Part shown: piece by piece, positions 9,858-18,054 of the stretch
Numbering within the stretch: the stretch's first letter is position 1
Layout of the letters: each line of letters opens with the position of its first letter
Assembly (NCBI RefSeq): GCF_000294655.1
Contig: NZ_CAHP01000013.1
Coordinates: 1-64,000 of the forward strand
Direction of reading: 5' to 3'
Source of the DNA: Magnetospirillum molischianum DSM 120
Lineage (GTDB): Bacteria > Pseudomonadota > Alphaproteobacteria > Rhodospirillales > Magnetospirillaceae
Length of the DNA: 64,000 nt
Program-made: the position numbers and the translations under genes
Notes under the pieces: generated by a model
Told to the model about the DNA's origin: nothing
The model's database searches: none
Seen by the model: only the letters and a program-made list of their open reading frames with translations

Positions 9858-11158
9858 GGCATAACTTGAAGCAAGTCATCTACGTCTGCTTGCTAATGAT
9901 GACCTGTTTCGTCTCCGCTGCCTCGGCGGCGGAGACTCGGGTTGCTCTCGTCATCGGCAACGGAGCCTATCGGAACGCTCCCACCCTACGGAACCCCGCC
10001 GCCGACGCGACCGCCGTCGCAACTGCGTTGCGTCGATTACACTTTAACGTTGTCCTGGGCACTGATCTTGACCAGCAGGCGATGATTAGCAAGCTGCGGA
10101 TATTTCGGCAAGCATCTGAAAACGCAGAAATCGCAATCATCTACTATTCGGGACACGGCATACAAGTCGCGGGAGAGAACTGGCTGCTACCTGTATCCGC
10201 TAAATTGGAAAGCGATCGAGATCTGCAATATGAGGCGGTCAGGGTCGACTCCGTTTTGGAAGAGACCATGGGAGCCAAGAACTTGCGTGTGTTCGTGATT
10301 GACGCGTGTCGTGACAATCCATTCAAACAGAGCCTTGCCAGATCAATGGGAGCAACACGTTCGGCGGCGATTGGACGCGGACTCGCTCGTTCCGAACCAA
10401 AAATCAGAGGAACTCTAATAGCTTATGCAACCAAGGCTGACGATGTTGCCAGCGACGGAATAGGAAACAACAGTCCTTTCACCTCGGCTTTCCTAAAGCA
10501 TGTCGAGACACCGGGTGTTGACGTGCGTCTGGTCTTTGGGAAAATCCGCGATAGCGTCATGGCGGAAACCGCTGGAGCGCAAGAGCCTGCAATATATGCC
10601 TCGCTCGGTGGCGATCCGATCTATCTCAATCCTGCGGTAACGCAAGGCGCTCCTTCGACGGCAGATTCCACATCGACGGAAATCGTATTTTGGAACTCTA
10701 TAAAAGATGAAAATAATCCCGGTTCTTTTTTAGAGTATAAAAGGCAATACCCGAGCGGCCGATTCATAGGCTTGGCTGATATCAAGCTGAAGCAATTAGC
10801 AGAGAAATCGTCCTCCACCCCGTCAAAATCAGCCGACGGAACGATAATGGGTCAAGTCTCATCATATTCGCCTGACGGCTGGCCGGTTATTGGCGGCAAA
10901 GTGGTTCGGCTTTATGGCGTTCAATCATTTCCAATCAAAAACATCGAATTCTTTAAGTGGTTCAGCACGAATTTCTCGACAATCGTCTGCCAACCTCGTC
11001 CGGGAGACAGTTATCGCTGCCTAAATCAGGACAATATAGACCTTTCTCAGGCCATCCTCTTGAATGGTGGAAGTCGAGCCACAAAGGATGCCATTACAGA
11101 ATATCGAGAAATTGAAAATCGTGCAAAAAAAGAGAAGCGGGGAATATGGAAGGGATAG
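9854..11158 (+). CDS. Secreted caspase-like (C14) protease fused to a degenerate SNase-like domain
   Basis: A 434-residue protein with a Sec signal peptide (about 1-26, ending SAASAA). Residues 27-255 are a caspase/metacaspase fold with the catalytic pair intact: His101 in YYSGHG and Cys152 in DACRDN. Residues about 325-434 resemble a staphylococcal-nuclease-like domain (GGKVVRLYGVQSF ... ILLNGG ... AKKEKRGIW). In that domain the usual catalytic acidic and arginine residues are not in place, so it is probably a binding module. The protein should act in the periplasm or cell envelope. It starts by overlapping the traT stop, and the next lipoprotein starts three bases after its stop. Target and biological role are unknown. 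Confidence 0.85.
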   Translation: MRHNLKQVIYVCLLMMTCFVSAASAAETRVALVIGNGAYRNAPTLRNPAADATAVATALRRLHFNVVLGTDLDQQAMISKLRIFRQASENAEIAIIYYSGHGIQVAGENWLLPVSAKLESDRDLQYEAVRVDSVLEETMGAKNLRVFVIDACRDNPFKQSLARSMGATRSAAIGRGLARSEPKIRGTLIAYATKADDVASDGIGNNSPFTSAFLKHVETPGVDVRLVFGKIRDSVMAETAGAQEPAIYASLGGDPIYLNPAVTQGAPSTADSTSTEIVFWNSIKDENNPGSFLEYKRQYPSGRFIGLADIKLKQLAEKSSSTPSKSADGTIMGQVSSYSPDGWPVIGGKVVRLYGVQSFPIKNIEFFKWFSTNFSTIVCQPRPGDSYRCLNQDNIDLSQAILLNGGSRATKDAITEYREIENRAKKEKRGIWKG

Positions 11159-11160
11159 AT

Positions 11161-11811
11161 ATGAAGCCTATATTAATATTAATTGCAATAACCGCCCTTC
11201 TCTCCGGCTGCGGAACAGCAACAAAATTTGCACAACTCAACCCGGAAATTGAAAAAAAACTCATAGAAGACCTAAAGAAAGGCAATGCTGTTCTTGATTG
11301 TGGAATGTCGTGCGAAGGATCGTGGTCAGATGCGTCCAGCCGCATGTTTAATTTATACAGTGCCGCTTCCTGGGAAAATCTAGGACTGACGGTAATGCAA
11401 ATTGGTCGGCGGCGGGACTTGGGTTATTTCTACCTGGGGGCGGCTGCCGCCGGGTTGGGTGCCCATGAGGCCGCCGTCAAGTATTATCGCATGTCGGGCG
11501 CCCTGGCGACAGATTACCAAGAGACATTCAAATGCACCGGAGTCAACATCAAGGTATTGCTTGGCGACGACTGCAATGGCTTTATCTTGCCACGTGATAT
11601 TTACAAGCCTCTATGGGCATCTGAGGCGATCATCGTCTCACAAAAACCGAAACTACCTTCGGCTTCCGCTGGAGTGAAAACACAGGAAACGACGAAACGT
11701 CCCAAGAAAAGGAACACATCCAGCGCCTCTCCCCAGCAGGGAGACCCGCCGCAGGAAATTGCTTCCGCTGCCAGTGACGGCTGGATCACTCCGCCGCCAG
11801 TAACCAGATGA
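11161..11811 (+). CDS. Lipoprotein of unknown function, third gene of the TraT-caspase operon
   Basis: A 216-residue protein. The start MKPILIL at 11161 is chosen because GGAAGGG precedes it by six bases; this site lies inside the end of the caspase gene, so expression is coupled. The signal sequence ends in the lipobox LLSGC. The middle (about 55-135) is alpha-helical with small-residue patterns (YFYLGAAAAGLGAHEAAVKYYR) that resemble a TPR/Sel1-type repeat. The C-terminal 60 residues are Lys/Pro/Ser-rich and probably disordered. Two nearby cysteine pairs may form disulphides in the periplasm. I do not recognise the family; partnership with the caspase is inferred from gene order only. Confidence 0.65.
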   Translation: MKPILILIAITALLSGCGTATKFAQLNPEIEKKLIEDLKKGNAVLDCGMSCEGSWSDASSRMFNLYSAASWENLGLTVMQIGRRRDLGYFYLGAAAAGLGAHEAAVKYYRMSGALATDYQETFKCTGVNIKVLLGDDCNGFILPRDIYKPLWASEAIIVSQKPKLPSASAGVKTQETTKRPKKRNTSSASPQQGDPPQEIASAASDGWITPPPVTR

Positions 11812-11860
11812 CAGCGCCGATGGCACGTTAAACATCAAGTCGGCTCGACGAATTATAGCA

Positions 11861-11894
11861 ACCGGCCAACGGGGCAAATCCAGGGTTGGCCGGT
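11861..11894. terminator. Bidirectional hairpin between convergent lipoprotein and yggS genes
   Basis: Perfect 10-base arms ACCGGCCAAC and GTTGGCCGGT enclose a 14-base loop, followed by ATTATATAAAA on the plus strand. It lies in the 183-base gap between two convergent genes, the right place for a shared terminator. The same arm sequence recurs at 25957-25978. Confidence 0.7.
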
Positions 11895-11994
11895 ATTATA
11901 TAAAAGCCTTGAATTCTCGCTTCGGTGTCGAAGACACATAACCGGAGAAGCGCTCTCCACTCTCTCCGGGCACGTCCACTTCTAAACCAAGCCC

Positions 11995-12774
11995 TCACAT
12001 GAGGCCGGGCCAATAGAAGGAATCATCGGTTGGTCGCTTGCCAAAGATAGCCTGTCCAACTCGCACGACATTGGCACCTTCCTCAATGGCGGCCTCATAG
12101 TCCCCCGACATACCCATCGAAAGTTGCGTAAGGTCAGGGTGAACGGTGACGGCACGGTCCCGCAGGCGACGCAACAGACGGAAGCATGCTCGCACGCGCT
12201 CGGTATCCGCGCTGAAGATCGCGAGCGTCATCAACCCTTGGGGTTTCAGCCGGGGATATGCGGAGAGGCGTTCGACGAATGGCAGGAGATCATCGGGATG
12301 CAGACCGTATTTGCTGGCCTCGCCAGAAGTGTTGACCTGCACGAACACATCGAGATCCCGCCCCTGAGCCTCAAGGCGACGATTCAGTTCCTCCGCCAGC
12401 CGGAAGCTATCGAGCGCATAAAACGCCGACGCAAACCGAACGATATACTTCACCTTGTTCGTCTGGAGATGACCGATGATGCTCCAACGGATCGCCAGAT
12501 CGGCCAGGGCCGTCTGCTTGTCGCGCGCCTCCTGAAGCTTGTTCTCGCCGAAGTCAGAAATGCCCGCCGCGAAGGCGAAGCGGAGGATATGAGCGGGAAC
12601 CGTCTTGGTGACGGGGAGCAGCCGCACATCGCCGAGAGGGCGGCCACTGCGAAGGCAAGCCTCAGCGATACGCTCTTGCACGGCTTTCAAATTCGCCGCG
12701 AACGCCACGGTGGGATCATTGCCGAAACGTGCGATGTCCTCGGGCGAAAGATCGACCTTCAAAGGTGAAGTCAT
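11995..12774 (-). CDS. yggS: YggS/PROSC-family pyridoxal-phosphate homeostasis protein
   Basis: A 259-residue TIM-barrel PLP-binding protein of the alanine-racemase N-domain family. Markers are the PLP lysine in LLPVTKTVP, the DFGENKLQEA block, WSIIGHLQTNKVKY, and the C-terminal LSMGMSGDYEAAIEEGANVVRVG split across two conserved strands. The start at 12774 (MTSPLKVDL) matches the family; the longer frame to 12969 would overlap the end of glyA. YggS has no known catalysis; it buffers free PLP and affects amino-acid metabolism. It begins 28 bases after glyA on the same strand, so the two form an operon that fits the B6 theme of the region. Confidence 0.92.
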   Translation of the reverse strand: MTSPLKVDLSPEDIARFGNDPTVAFAANLKAVQERIAEACLRSGRPLGDVRLLPVTKTVPAHILRFAFAAGISDFGENKLQEARDKQTALADLAIRWSIIGHLQTNKVKYIVRFASAFYALDSFRLAEELNRRLEAQGRDLDVFVQVNTSGEASKYGLHPDDLLPFVERLSAYPRLKPQGLMTLAIFSADTERVRACFRLLRRLRDRAVTVHPDLTQLSMGMSGDYEAAIEEGANVVRVGQAIFGKRPTDDSFYWPGLM

Positions 12775-12802
12775 ATCAGAACAGGCTCCCGCATCATGAC
12801 GA

Positions 12803-14107
12803 TCAGTAGGGTAGCGGGAAGCGCGCGACGAGATTGCGCACCTGCCCGTTAATCTGCTGTCGGTCGGCGTCGAGCGATCCCCCCCGAACGGCGTGAAGCG
12901 TGTCGAGAATAAGACCCGCGATACGGCGATACTCGTCGGCACCGAAGCCACGCGAGGTTCCTGCGGCACTCCCGACCCGGATTCCGGATGTCACCATCGG
13001 CTTTTCGGGATCGTTCGGGATGGCATTTTTGTTAAGGGTTATGCCGACCGACTCAAGAGCCTTTTCGGCAACATTGCCAGTCACGCCGAGGGGGCGCAGA
13101 TCGACCACGGCCAGATGGCAATCCGTGCCGCCCGACGTGATCTTCAGCCCGCCCTCGGCGAGACTCTGTGCGAGAACGCGACAGTTCTCCACGACACGCT
13201 GCGCATAGATCTTGAAAGAGGGGTGCAAAGCCTCGTCAAACGCCACGGCTTTCGCCGCGATGACATGCATGAGGGGGCCGCCCTGAAGGCCAGGGAACAT
13301 CGCCGAATTGATCTTCTTCGCAAGCTCAGCGTCATTGGTCAGCACGAACCCGCCCCGCGGCCCACGCAGCGTCTTATGGGTGGTCGAGGTGACGACATCG
13401 GCGAAGGGCACCGGAGACGGATAGACGTCGCCCGCGACCAGTCCCGCGAAATGTGCCATATCGACCATCAGGATTGCGCCCACCTCGTCCGCGATCTGGC
13501 GGAAGCGCGGGAAATCCAGTCGGCGGGGATACGCTGATCCTCCCGCGATCAGGAGCTTGGGGCGATGTTGACGCGCCAGCTCGGCAACCTGATCCATGTC
13601 GATGAGATGGCTGTCCGCCCCGACGCCATAGCTGACGACATTGAACCATCGCCCGGACATATTGACCGGCGCACCATGCGTGAGATGGCCGCCCGCTTTC
13701 AGATCAAGACCGAGGATCGTATCGCCGGGATTAAGCAGCGCGAGGAAAACAGCCTGATTGGCCTGGCTGCCCGAATGCGGCTGGACATTGGCATAGGCGC
13801 TGCCGAAGAGTTGCTTCAAGCGCTCAATGGCCAAGTCTTCGACCACATCGACATTGACACAGCCTCCATAATAGCGCCGGTGGGGATAGCCTTCCGCATA
13901 CTTGTTGGTGAGAATCGAGCCTTGGGCTTCCAGAACGGCGCGGCTAACGAAGTTCTCCGAAGCGATCAGCTCAATGGAATTGCACTGACGATCCCGTTCG
14001 TCCGCAATGGCGGCGAATACGGCATTGTCGGCGTTAGACAGGTCGGCACTGTTGATGCCTCCATCTGCTGTCAGTTGACACAAGGTCTGCGGGGTCGATG
14101 TTTTCAT
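12803..14107 (-). CDS. glyA: Serine hydroxymethyltransferase
   Basis: A 434-residue PLP enzyme that interconverts serine and glycine and supplies methylene-tetrahydrofolate. All family blocks are present: [10 protein letters not shown] near the N-terminus, [44 protein letters not shown], and the PLP-lysine block [18 protein letters not shown] lies seven bases before the start. Because it sits with yggS beside a MocR regulator, it may be a second, B6-regulated copy and not the housekeeping glyA; that is inference, since the rest of the genome is not visible. The upstream region holds a possible MocR operator. Confidence 0.93.
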   Translation of the reverse strand: MKTSTPQTLCQLTADGGINSADLSNADNAVFAAIADERDRQCNSIELIASENFVSRAVLEAQGSILTNKYAEGYPHRRYYGGCVNVDVVEDLAIERLKQLFGSAYANVQPHSGSQANQAVFLALLNPGDTILGLDLKAGGHLTHGAPVNMSGRWFNVVSYGVGADSHLIDMDQVAELARQHRPKLLIAGGSAYPRRLDFPRFRQIADEVGAILMVDMAHFAGLVAGDVYPSPVPFADVVTSTTHKTLRGPRGGFVLTNDAELAKKINSAMFPGLQGGPLMHVIAAKAVAFDEALHPSFKIYAQRVVENCRVLAQSLAEGGLKITSGGTDCHLAVVDLRPLGVTGNVAEKALESVGITLNKNAIPNDPEKPMVTSGIRVGSAAGTSRGFGADEYRRIAGLILDTLHAVRGGSLDADRQQINGQVRNLVARFPLPY

Positions 14108-14159
14108 CGCTCATCTCCTTCACGGTTCCGGCAAATGTTCCTCCCAGTCCTATCATGTG

Positions 14160-14204
14160 AGTGGTCTGGTTCTCCCATCCACTTAACAAATATGGTCCAG
14201 ACCA
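14160..14204. promoter_or_regulatory. Candidate MocR/PdxR operator upstream of glyA
   Basis: The glyA leader carries TGGTCTGG at 14162-14169 and, 23 bases on, TGGTCCAGACCA at 14193-14204, itself an inverted repeat. AGTGG/CCACT at 14160-14183 forms another inverted pair. Repeated TGGTC-type half-sites in direct and inverted order are typical of MocR-family operators, and a MocR gene ends just 55 bases away. Binding is inferred. Confidence 0.45.
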
Positions 14205-14258
14205 ATTTCCGCCGTGGCGGTGACACCGGACGGGTCAAGACGCCATGGAGAGCATGAC

Positions 14259-15764
14259 CTAACCGCCCTTCACCATATGAAGTGCGTTTGCCAGCTTCCT
14301 GACCGCGACCTCTAATTCAGACGGAGTGTAGGCGGCAAAGCCCATTAGGAAACCAGCCTTGCCGCCGCCAACGGCATGAAGTGCCGATAATCCCAACAGC
14401 TCAATGCCAACACGCCGCGCGGCGTCGATAGCCGCCCGCTCGGAAATGTCGCAGGTCAGCAAACAAGGCATTTGCAGCCCCCCGATGGGGACGCGGGGTT
14501 CGACAAATTCGGAAAGATGGGTGTGAACCAGCCTGGCCAACACGTCGAGTCGCTGCGCGTAGATTCCCCGCATGGCACGGACATGCGCCCCGAAATGTCC
14601 GCCGTCCATGAACCGGGCCAGCGTCAGTTGCGCAATGGAAGCGGTATGTCCGTCAAGCAGCGTGCGCGCGACCGTCATGGGCTTCACCAATTGCGGCGGC
14701 AGGACAACGTAGCCTATCCGCAAACCTGGAAAGAGGGACTTGGTGAAGGTGCCGATGTAGATCGTCCGATCATGTGGGTCGAGACCCTGCACGCAAGCCG
14801 TGGGCTTGCCTGCGTAATGGAACTCGCTGTCGTAATCGTCCTCGATGATCCATGCCTGATGCCGGGCCGCCCATTCGATCAGCGCCAGACGGCGATCCAG
14901 TGCCAGCGTTGCGCCGGTCGGGAACTGGTGCGAGGGGGTAAGGAATACAGCCTTGGCTCGTCGAGGATCGTCCATGATCCGTTCGACCACGATCCCTTGA
15001 CGGTCGACGCAAACCGGCACGCATTCCAGCCCCGCAGCATCGAATGCCTTGCGTGCACCATAATAGGCCGGATCTTCAATGAAGATCCGATCACCTGGAT
15101 CGAGCAGCATGTTCGCACAGAGCGTCATTGCCTGCTGCGAACTGGTGAGAACAAGCACGCGGTCGGCGGTGGCGCGCGCTCCACGTTCGAGATTCACATA
15201 ATCCGCAATCGCCCGACGCAGCGCCTCGGCGCCTTGCGGGTCGCCATGATGGAGCGCCGATGTGCCAAGCTCTTTAAGCACCTGCCGTTCCAGTCGTTCC
15301 CATAGCTGAAGCGGGAAAGAGCGCGTTTCCGGCACACCGTGCGCGAACGGCCGGGGAGACAGCATTTCGCGCACGCCTCCGCTCTGGAACATGCCATTTC
15401 CACGCTTGCTGAGGTTCGGAGCCTGGTTGCGCAAGAGCGCATCGCGTTGCGAAATTCGGCGGCCGGGCGTGAACTCGGTCATTTCCGAGACGAAACTGCC
15501 ACTGCCGACACGTCGCTCGATGAACCCTTCGGCGTGAAGCTGCGCATAAGCGGCCTCTATCGTGTCACGGGACACACCAAGCGATTTAGCCAGTGCGCGC
15601 GAAGCGGGCAGCGGCTTACCCGGACCGAGCGCGCCGTCGAGGATCAATTGCCGGATCGCACGTTGTATCCGTGCATGCAACGGCATCGCCGCATGTGCGG
15701 GATGAGCAAGCCATGCCGTCACGGATTCGAGTTGGGAATGCCTGAACAAATGGTCTGGCTCCAT
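14259..15764 (-). CDS. MocR-family (GntR-aminotransferase) regulator, PdxR-like
   Basis: A 501-residue protein from the start MEPDHLFRH at 15764; in-frame starts at 15794 (ATG) and 15812 (TTG) are alternatives. A GntR winged-helix domain (about 20-95, with GKPLPASRALAKSLGVSRDT) is fused to a type I aminotransferase fold carrying the PLP lysine in IGTFTKSLFPGLRIGY. MocR proteins use PLP as an effector or as part of sensing another amine. Neighbours glyA, yggS, a transporter, pyridoxal kinase and an aminotransferase all point to a PdxR-type role in B6 salvage. The divergent transporter operon starts 97 bases away, a standard place for its control. Confidence 0.85.
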   Translation of the reverse strand: MEPDHLFRHSQLESVTAWLAHPAHAAMPLHARIQRAIRQLILDGALGPGKPLPASRALAKSLGVSRDTIEAAYAQLHAEGFIERRVGSGSFVSEMTEFTPGRRISQRDALLRNQAPNLSKRGNGMFQSGGVREMLSPRPFAHGVPETRSFPLQLWERLERQVLKELGTSALHHGDPQGAEALRRAIADYVNLERGARATADRVLVLTSSQQAMTLCANMLLDPGDRIFIEDPAYYGARKAFDAAGLECVPVCVDRQGIVVERIMDDPRRAKAVFLTPSHQFPTGATLALDRRLALIEWAARHQAWIIEDDYDSEFHYAGKPTACVQGLDPHDRTIYIGTFTKSLFPGLRIGYVVLPPQLVKPMTVARTLLDGHTASIAQLTLARFMDGGHFGAHVRAMRGIYAQRLDVLARLVHTHLSEFVEPRVPIGGLQMPCLLTCDISERAAIDAARRVGIELLGLSALHAVGGGKAGFLMGFAAYTPSELEVAVRKLANALHMVKGG

Positions 15765-15860
15765 CGATAAAAGTGGCGGGGAATAGCAGGCCATTGACCC
15801 GCTATAAGTCAAGGCATGTTTTTCGGCCTCGCGCCCGTTTTCAGGAGATCGGTCAAAGCC
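15765..15860. promoter_or_regulatory. Divergent promoter region between the MocR regulator and the transporter operon
   Basis: For the regulator, TTGACT (minus strand, 15812-15807) and TGCTAT (15788-15783) are separated by 18 bases and form a plausible sigma-70 promoter. An AAAGTGG element at about 15770-15776 sits before the regulator start. AGGAG at 15843-15847 serves the transporter start at 15861. No experimentally known operator can be matched with certainty. Confidence 0.35.
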
Positions 15861-17093
15861 ATGCCCTCCAGTCCACCATCATCGTCCCTTCGGTTGAATG
15901 ACCTCACCCACCCCATCGTCGCGGGGCTGATCTCCGTCATCGTCAATTATGGCGGCACGTTCATTCTGGTGTTTCAGGCCGCGCACGTTGCCGGTCTGAG
16001 CCCCGAACTTACGGCATCCTGGGTGTGGTCGGTCTCGATTGGCGTAGGCTTGACGGGCCTTCTCCTAAGTTGGCGCTATCGCGAACCGATCATCACGGCC
16101 TGGTCCACACCGGCAGCGGCCTTCCTCGTGACCGCGCTCGCCACGACCTCCTATGCCGAAGCTGTCGGGGCCTACATCATTTCGGCCGTTGCCTTCATCC
16201 TGCTCGGGGTGTCGGGTTATTTCGAGAAAGTCATCCGGCTTATCCCGCCCGGTATCGCCTCGGGTCTGCTTGCGGGCATCCTGCTGCAATTCGGCATCGG
16301 AGCCTTCGGCGGCGCGAGTGTCGATCCAATGCTGGTCGGCCTGCTGATTGTTGCCTATGTGCTGCTGAAGCGCGTCTCCGCGCGCTATGCCGTCGTCGGC
16401 ATATTCTTGATCGGCCTCGTCTTTCTACTTTTGCAAGATCGCGTCGATCTTTCCGGGCTGCGACTGGAGTTCGCCGCGCCAGTCTTCACCATGCCGGCGT
16501 TTTCGCTGAACGCTCTTCTGAGCGTCGCGCTGCCGCTATTCCTCATTACGCTGACCGGCCAATACATGCCGGGGATGCTGGTCCTGCGGAATGACGGCTT
16601 CAAGACCAGCGCCAATCCAATCGTCACGGTGACGGGGATTGGCTCGCTCATCATGGCCCCGTTCGGCTCACACGCCTTCAACATCGCGGCAATCACGGCA
16701 GCCATCGCCACGGGCAGAGAGGCGCATGAAGACCCTTCGAAGCGCTGGATTTCCGGGATCGCGGCCGGTGTGTTCTACATGCTGGTCGGCGTGTTTGGGG
16801 TGACGCTCGCGGCCGTCTTCATGGCCTTTCCCGCGACCTTCATCACCACGTTGGCAGGTTTGGCGCTGCTTGGCACCATCGGAGGAAGCCTTGCCGGAGC
16901 CATGGCGGAACCATCTTCTCGCGAGGCTGCGTTGATAACCTTCCTGGCTTCGGCTGCGAACATCAACATGCTGGGCGTCGGTGGAGCGTTCTGGGGGCTG
17001 GTAATCGGCCTTGTGGCCTACATGATGCTGAATGGTCGGCTACCCCGGCGGCAACGTGTCGAACTTGCAGCCAACGGGAGCCCGGCCGAGTGA
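15861..17093 (+). CDS. BenE-family (benzoate/H+ symporter-like) membrane transporter
   Basis: A 410-residue integral membrane protein with about 11-12 hydrophobic segments. It has the BenE signatures: IVNYGGTFILVFQAA, a TAWSTPAAAFL segment, IPPGIASGLLAGILLQFG, and FGSHAFNIAAITAAI. BenE proteins are proton-driven importers of aromatic acids. Here the gene is first in an operon with pyridoxal kinase and divergent from a MocR regulator, so a pyridine-ring substrate such as a B6 vitamer is a reasonable inference. The start at 15861 (MPSSPPSSS) follows AGGAG; the upstream frame start at 15816 lacks one. Its stop overlaps the kinase start by four bases. Confidence 0.82.
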   Translation: MPSSPPSSSLRLNDLTHPIVAGLISVIVNYGGTFILVFQAAHVAGLSPELTASWVWSVSIGVGLTGLLLSWRYREPIITAWSTPAAAFLVTALATTSYAEAVGAYIISAVAFILLGVSGYFEKVIRLIPPGIASGLLAGILLQFGIGAFGGASVDPMLVGLLIVAYVLLKRVSARYAVVGIFLIGLVFLLLQDRVDLSGLRLEFAAPVFTMPAFSLNALLSVALPLFLITLTGQYMPGMLVLRNDGFKTSANPIVTVTGIGSLIMAPFGSHAFNIAAITAAIATGREAHEDPSKRWISGIAAGVFYMLVGVFGVTLAAVFMAFPATFITTLAGLALLGTIGGSLAGAMAEPSSREAALITFLASAANINMLGVGGAFWGLVIGLVAYMMLNGRLPRRQRVELAANGSPAE

Positions 17094-17944
17094 TGACAAT
17101 GCCAACCTCTATCATCTCCATCCAGAGCCAGGTCGTGCACGGACATGTCGGCAACAGCGCCGCAATCCTGCCCATGCAGGCGCGCGGGCTGAATGTCGCG
17201 GCGGTGCCGACAACCCTGCTGTCCAACCATCCCGGTTACGAGACCATGCGCGGCCGTGTTCTCGAACCGGAACTTGTCGGCGACCTGCTGCGCGGGGTCG
17301 AGGAACGAGGGCTGATCGAGACGAGCCGCTACATTGTCTCGGGCTATCTGGGGTCCCGCGCGAATGGCGAGGTGGTCGCGGCCTTCGTCGAGCGGGCGCG
17401 GCAACTCAACCCGAACATCGTCTATATCTGCGATCCGGTCATGGGTGATTCCAACCTTGGAGTCTTTGTGGCCGATCAAGTGATCGGATGCCTGCTCGAC
17501 CGGCTCGTGCCGCTTGCCGACCTCCTGACGCCCAATCAATTCGAGCTTGGCCTGATGACACAAAGCCAGCCTGCTTCCTGGCTGGAGCTGGCGGCGGCGG
17601 CAGGAAAGATACAGGCGCTACGCGGCGCACGGCTGATCGTCACCGGCTGCGCTTTCCCGGACACGCCGGACGACTCACTTGAGAATGCAGTCTTCGAAGG
17701 CGATGAAACGACACGCCTGATATCGCCCCGCCTGCCCATCGTGCCAGTCGGCACGGGCGATCTCTACACCGGCCTCGTGACCGCCAACCTCGCACTTGGC
17801 CTCACACTCGTTGAAGCCGCGCGCGATGCCGCCACAATCGTGTTCGACGTGCTCGGCCGCACCATCGTCGCAGGCGAACATGAAATGCAGCTCGGCAGCG
17901 TCATCGACGCTCTGCTGCCTGCGCGCAAAGAGGATAAGCAATGA
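17090..17944 (+). CDS. pdxY: Pyridoxal kinase (PdxY type)
   Basis: A 284-residue ribokinase-fold enzyme that phosphorylates pyridoxal to PLP with ATP. Family features are ISIQSQVVHGHVGNSAAI at the N-terminus, the VYICDPVMGD metal/phosphate block, TPNQFELGLM, and the anion-hole GTGDLYTGLVTA near the C-terminus. It overlaps the transporter gene by four bases upstream and a 37-codon ORF by four bases downstream (ATGA in both cases), so the chain is translationally coupled. Together with the transporter it would import and trap a B6 vitamer. Confidence 0.92.
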   Translation: MMTMPTSIISIQSQVVHGHVGNSAAILPMQARGLNVAAVPTTLLSNHPGYETMRGRVLEPELVGDLLRGVEERGLIETSRYIVSGYLGSRANGEVVAAFVERARQLNPNIVYICDPVMGDSNLGVFVADQVIGCLLDRLVPLADLLTPNQFELGLMTQSQPASWLELAAAAGKIQALRGARLIVTGCAFPDTPDDSLENAVFEGDETTRLISPRLPIVPVGTGDLYTGLVTANLALGLTLVEAARDAATIVFDVLGRTIVAGEHEMQLGSVIDALLPARKEDKQ

Positions 17945-18054
17945 CCCTGTTCAATAACGATGCCTTGATTGCGGCACAGGCTTCGGCTCGTGGCACCCTT
18001 CCCCACACCGTTCAACCCAACACGTCCACCGTCACCATGGGAGACGTCGAATGA
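17941..18054 (+). CDS. 37-residue ORF coupled on both sides (unknown)
   Basis: A short frame, MTLFNNDALIAAQASARGTL and onward to ...TMGDVE, sits between pdxY and the aminotransferase. Its ATG overlaps the pdxY stop (ATGA at 17941-17944) and its stop overlaps the aminotransferase start (ATGA at 18051-18054). It fills the gap exactly, which is unlikely for non-coding spacer. I recognise no domain. It could be a real microprotein, a leader that carries ribosomes to the aminotransferase start, or the N-terminal stub of a gene lost by deletion. Confidence 0.45.
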   Translation: MTLFNNDALIAAQASARGTLPHTVQPNTSTVTMGDVE

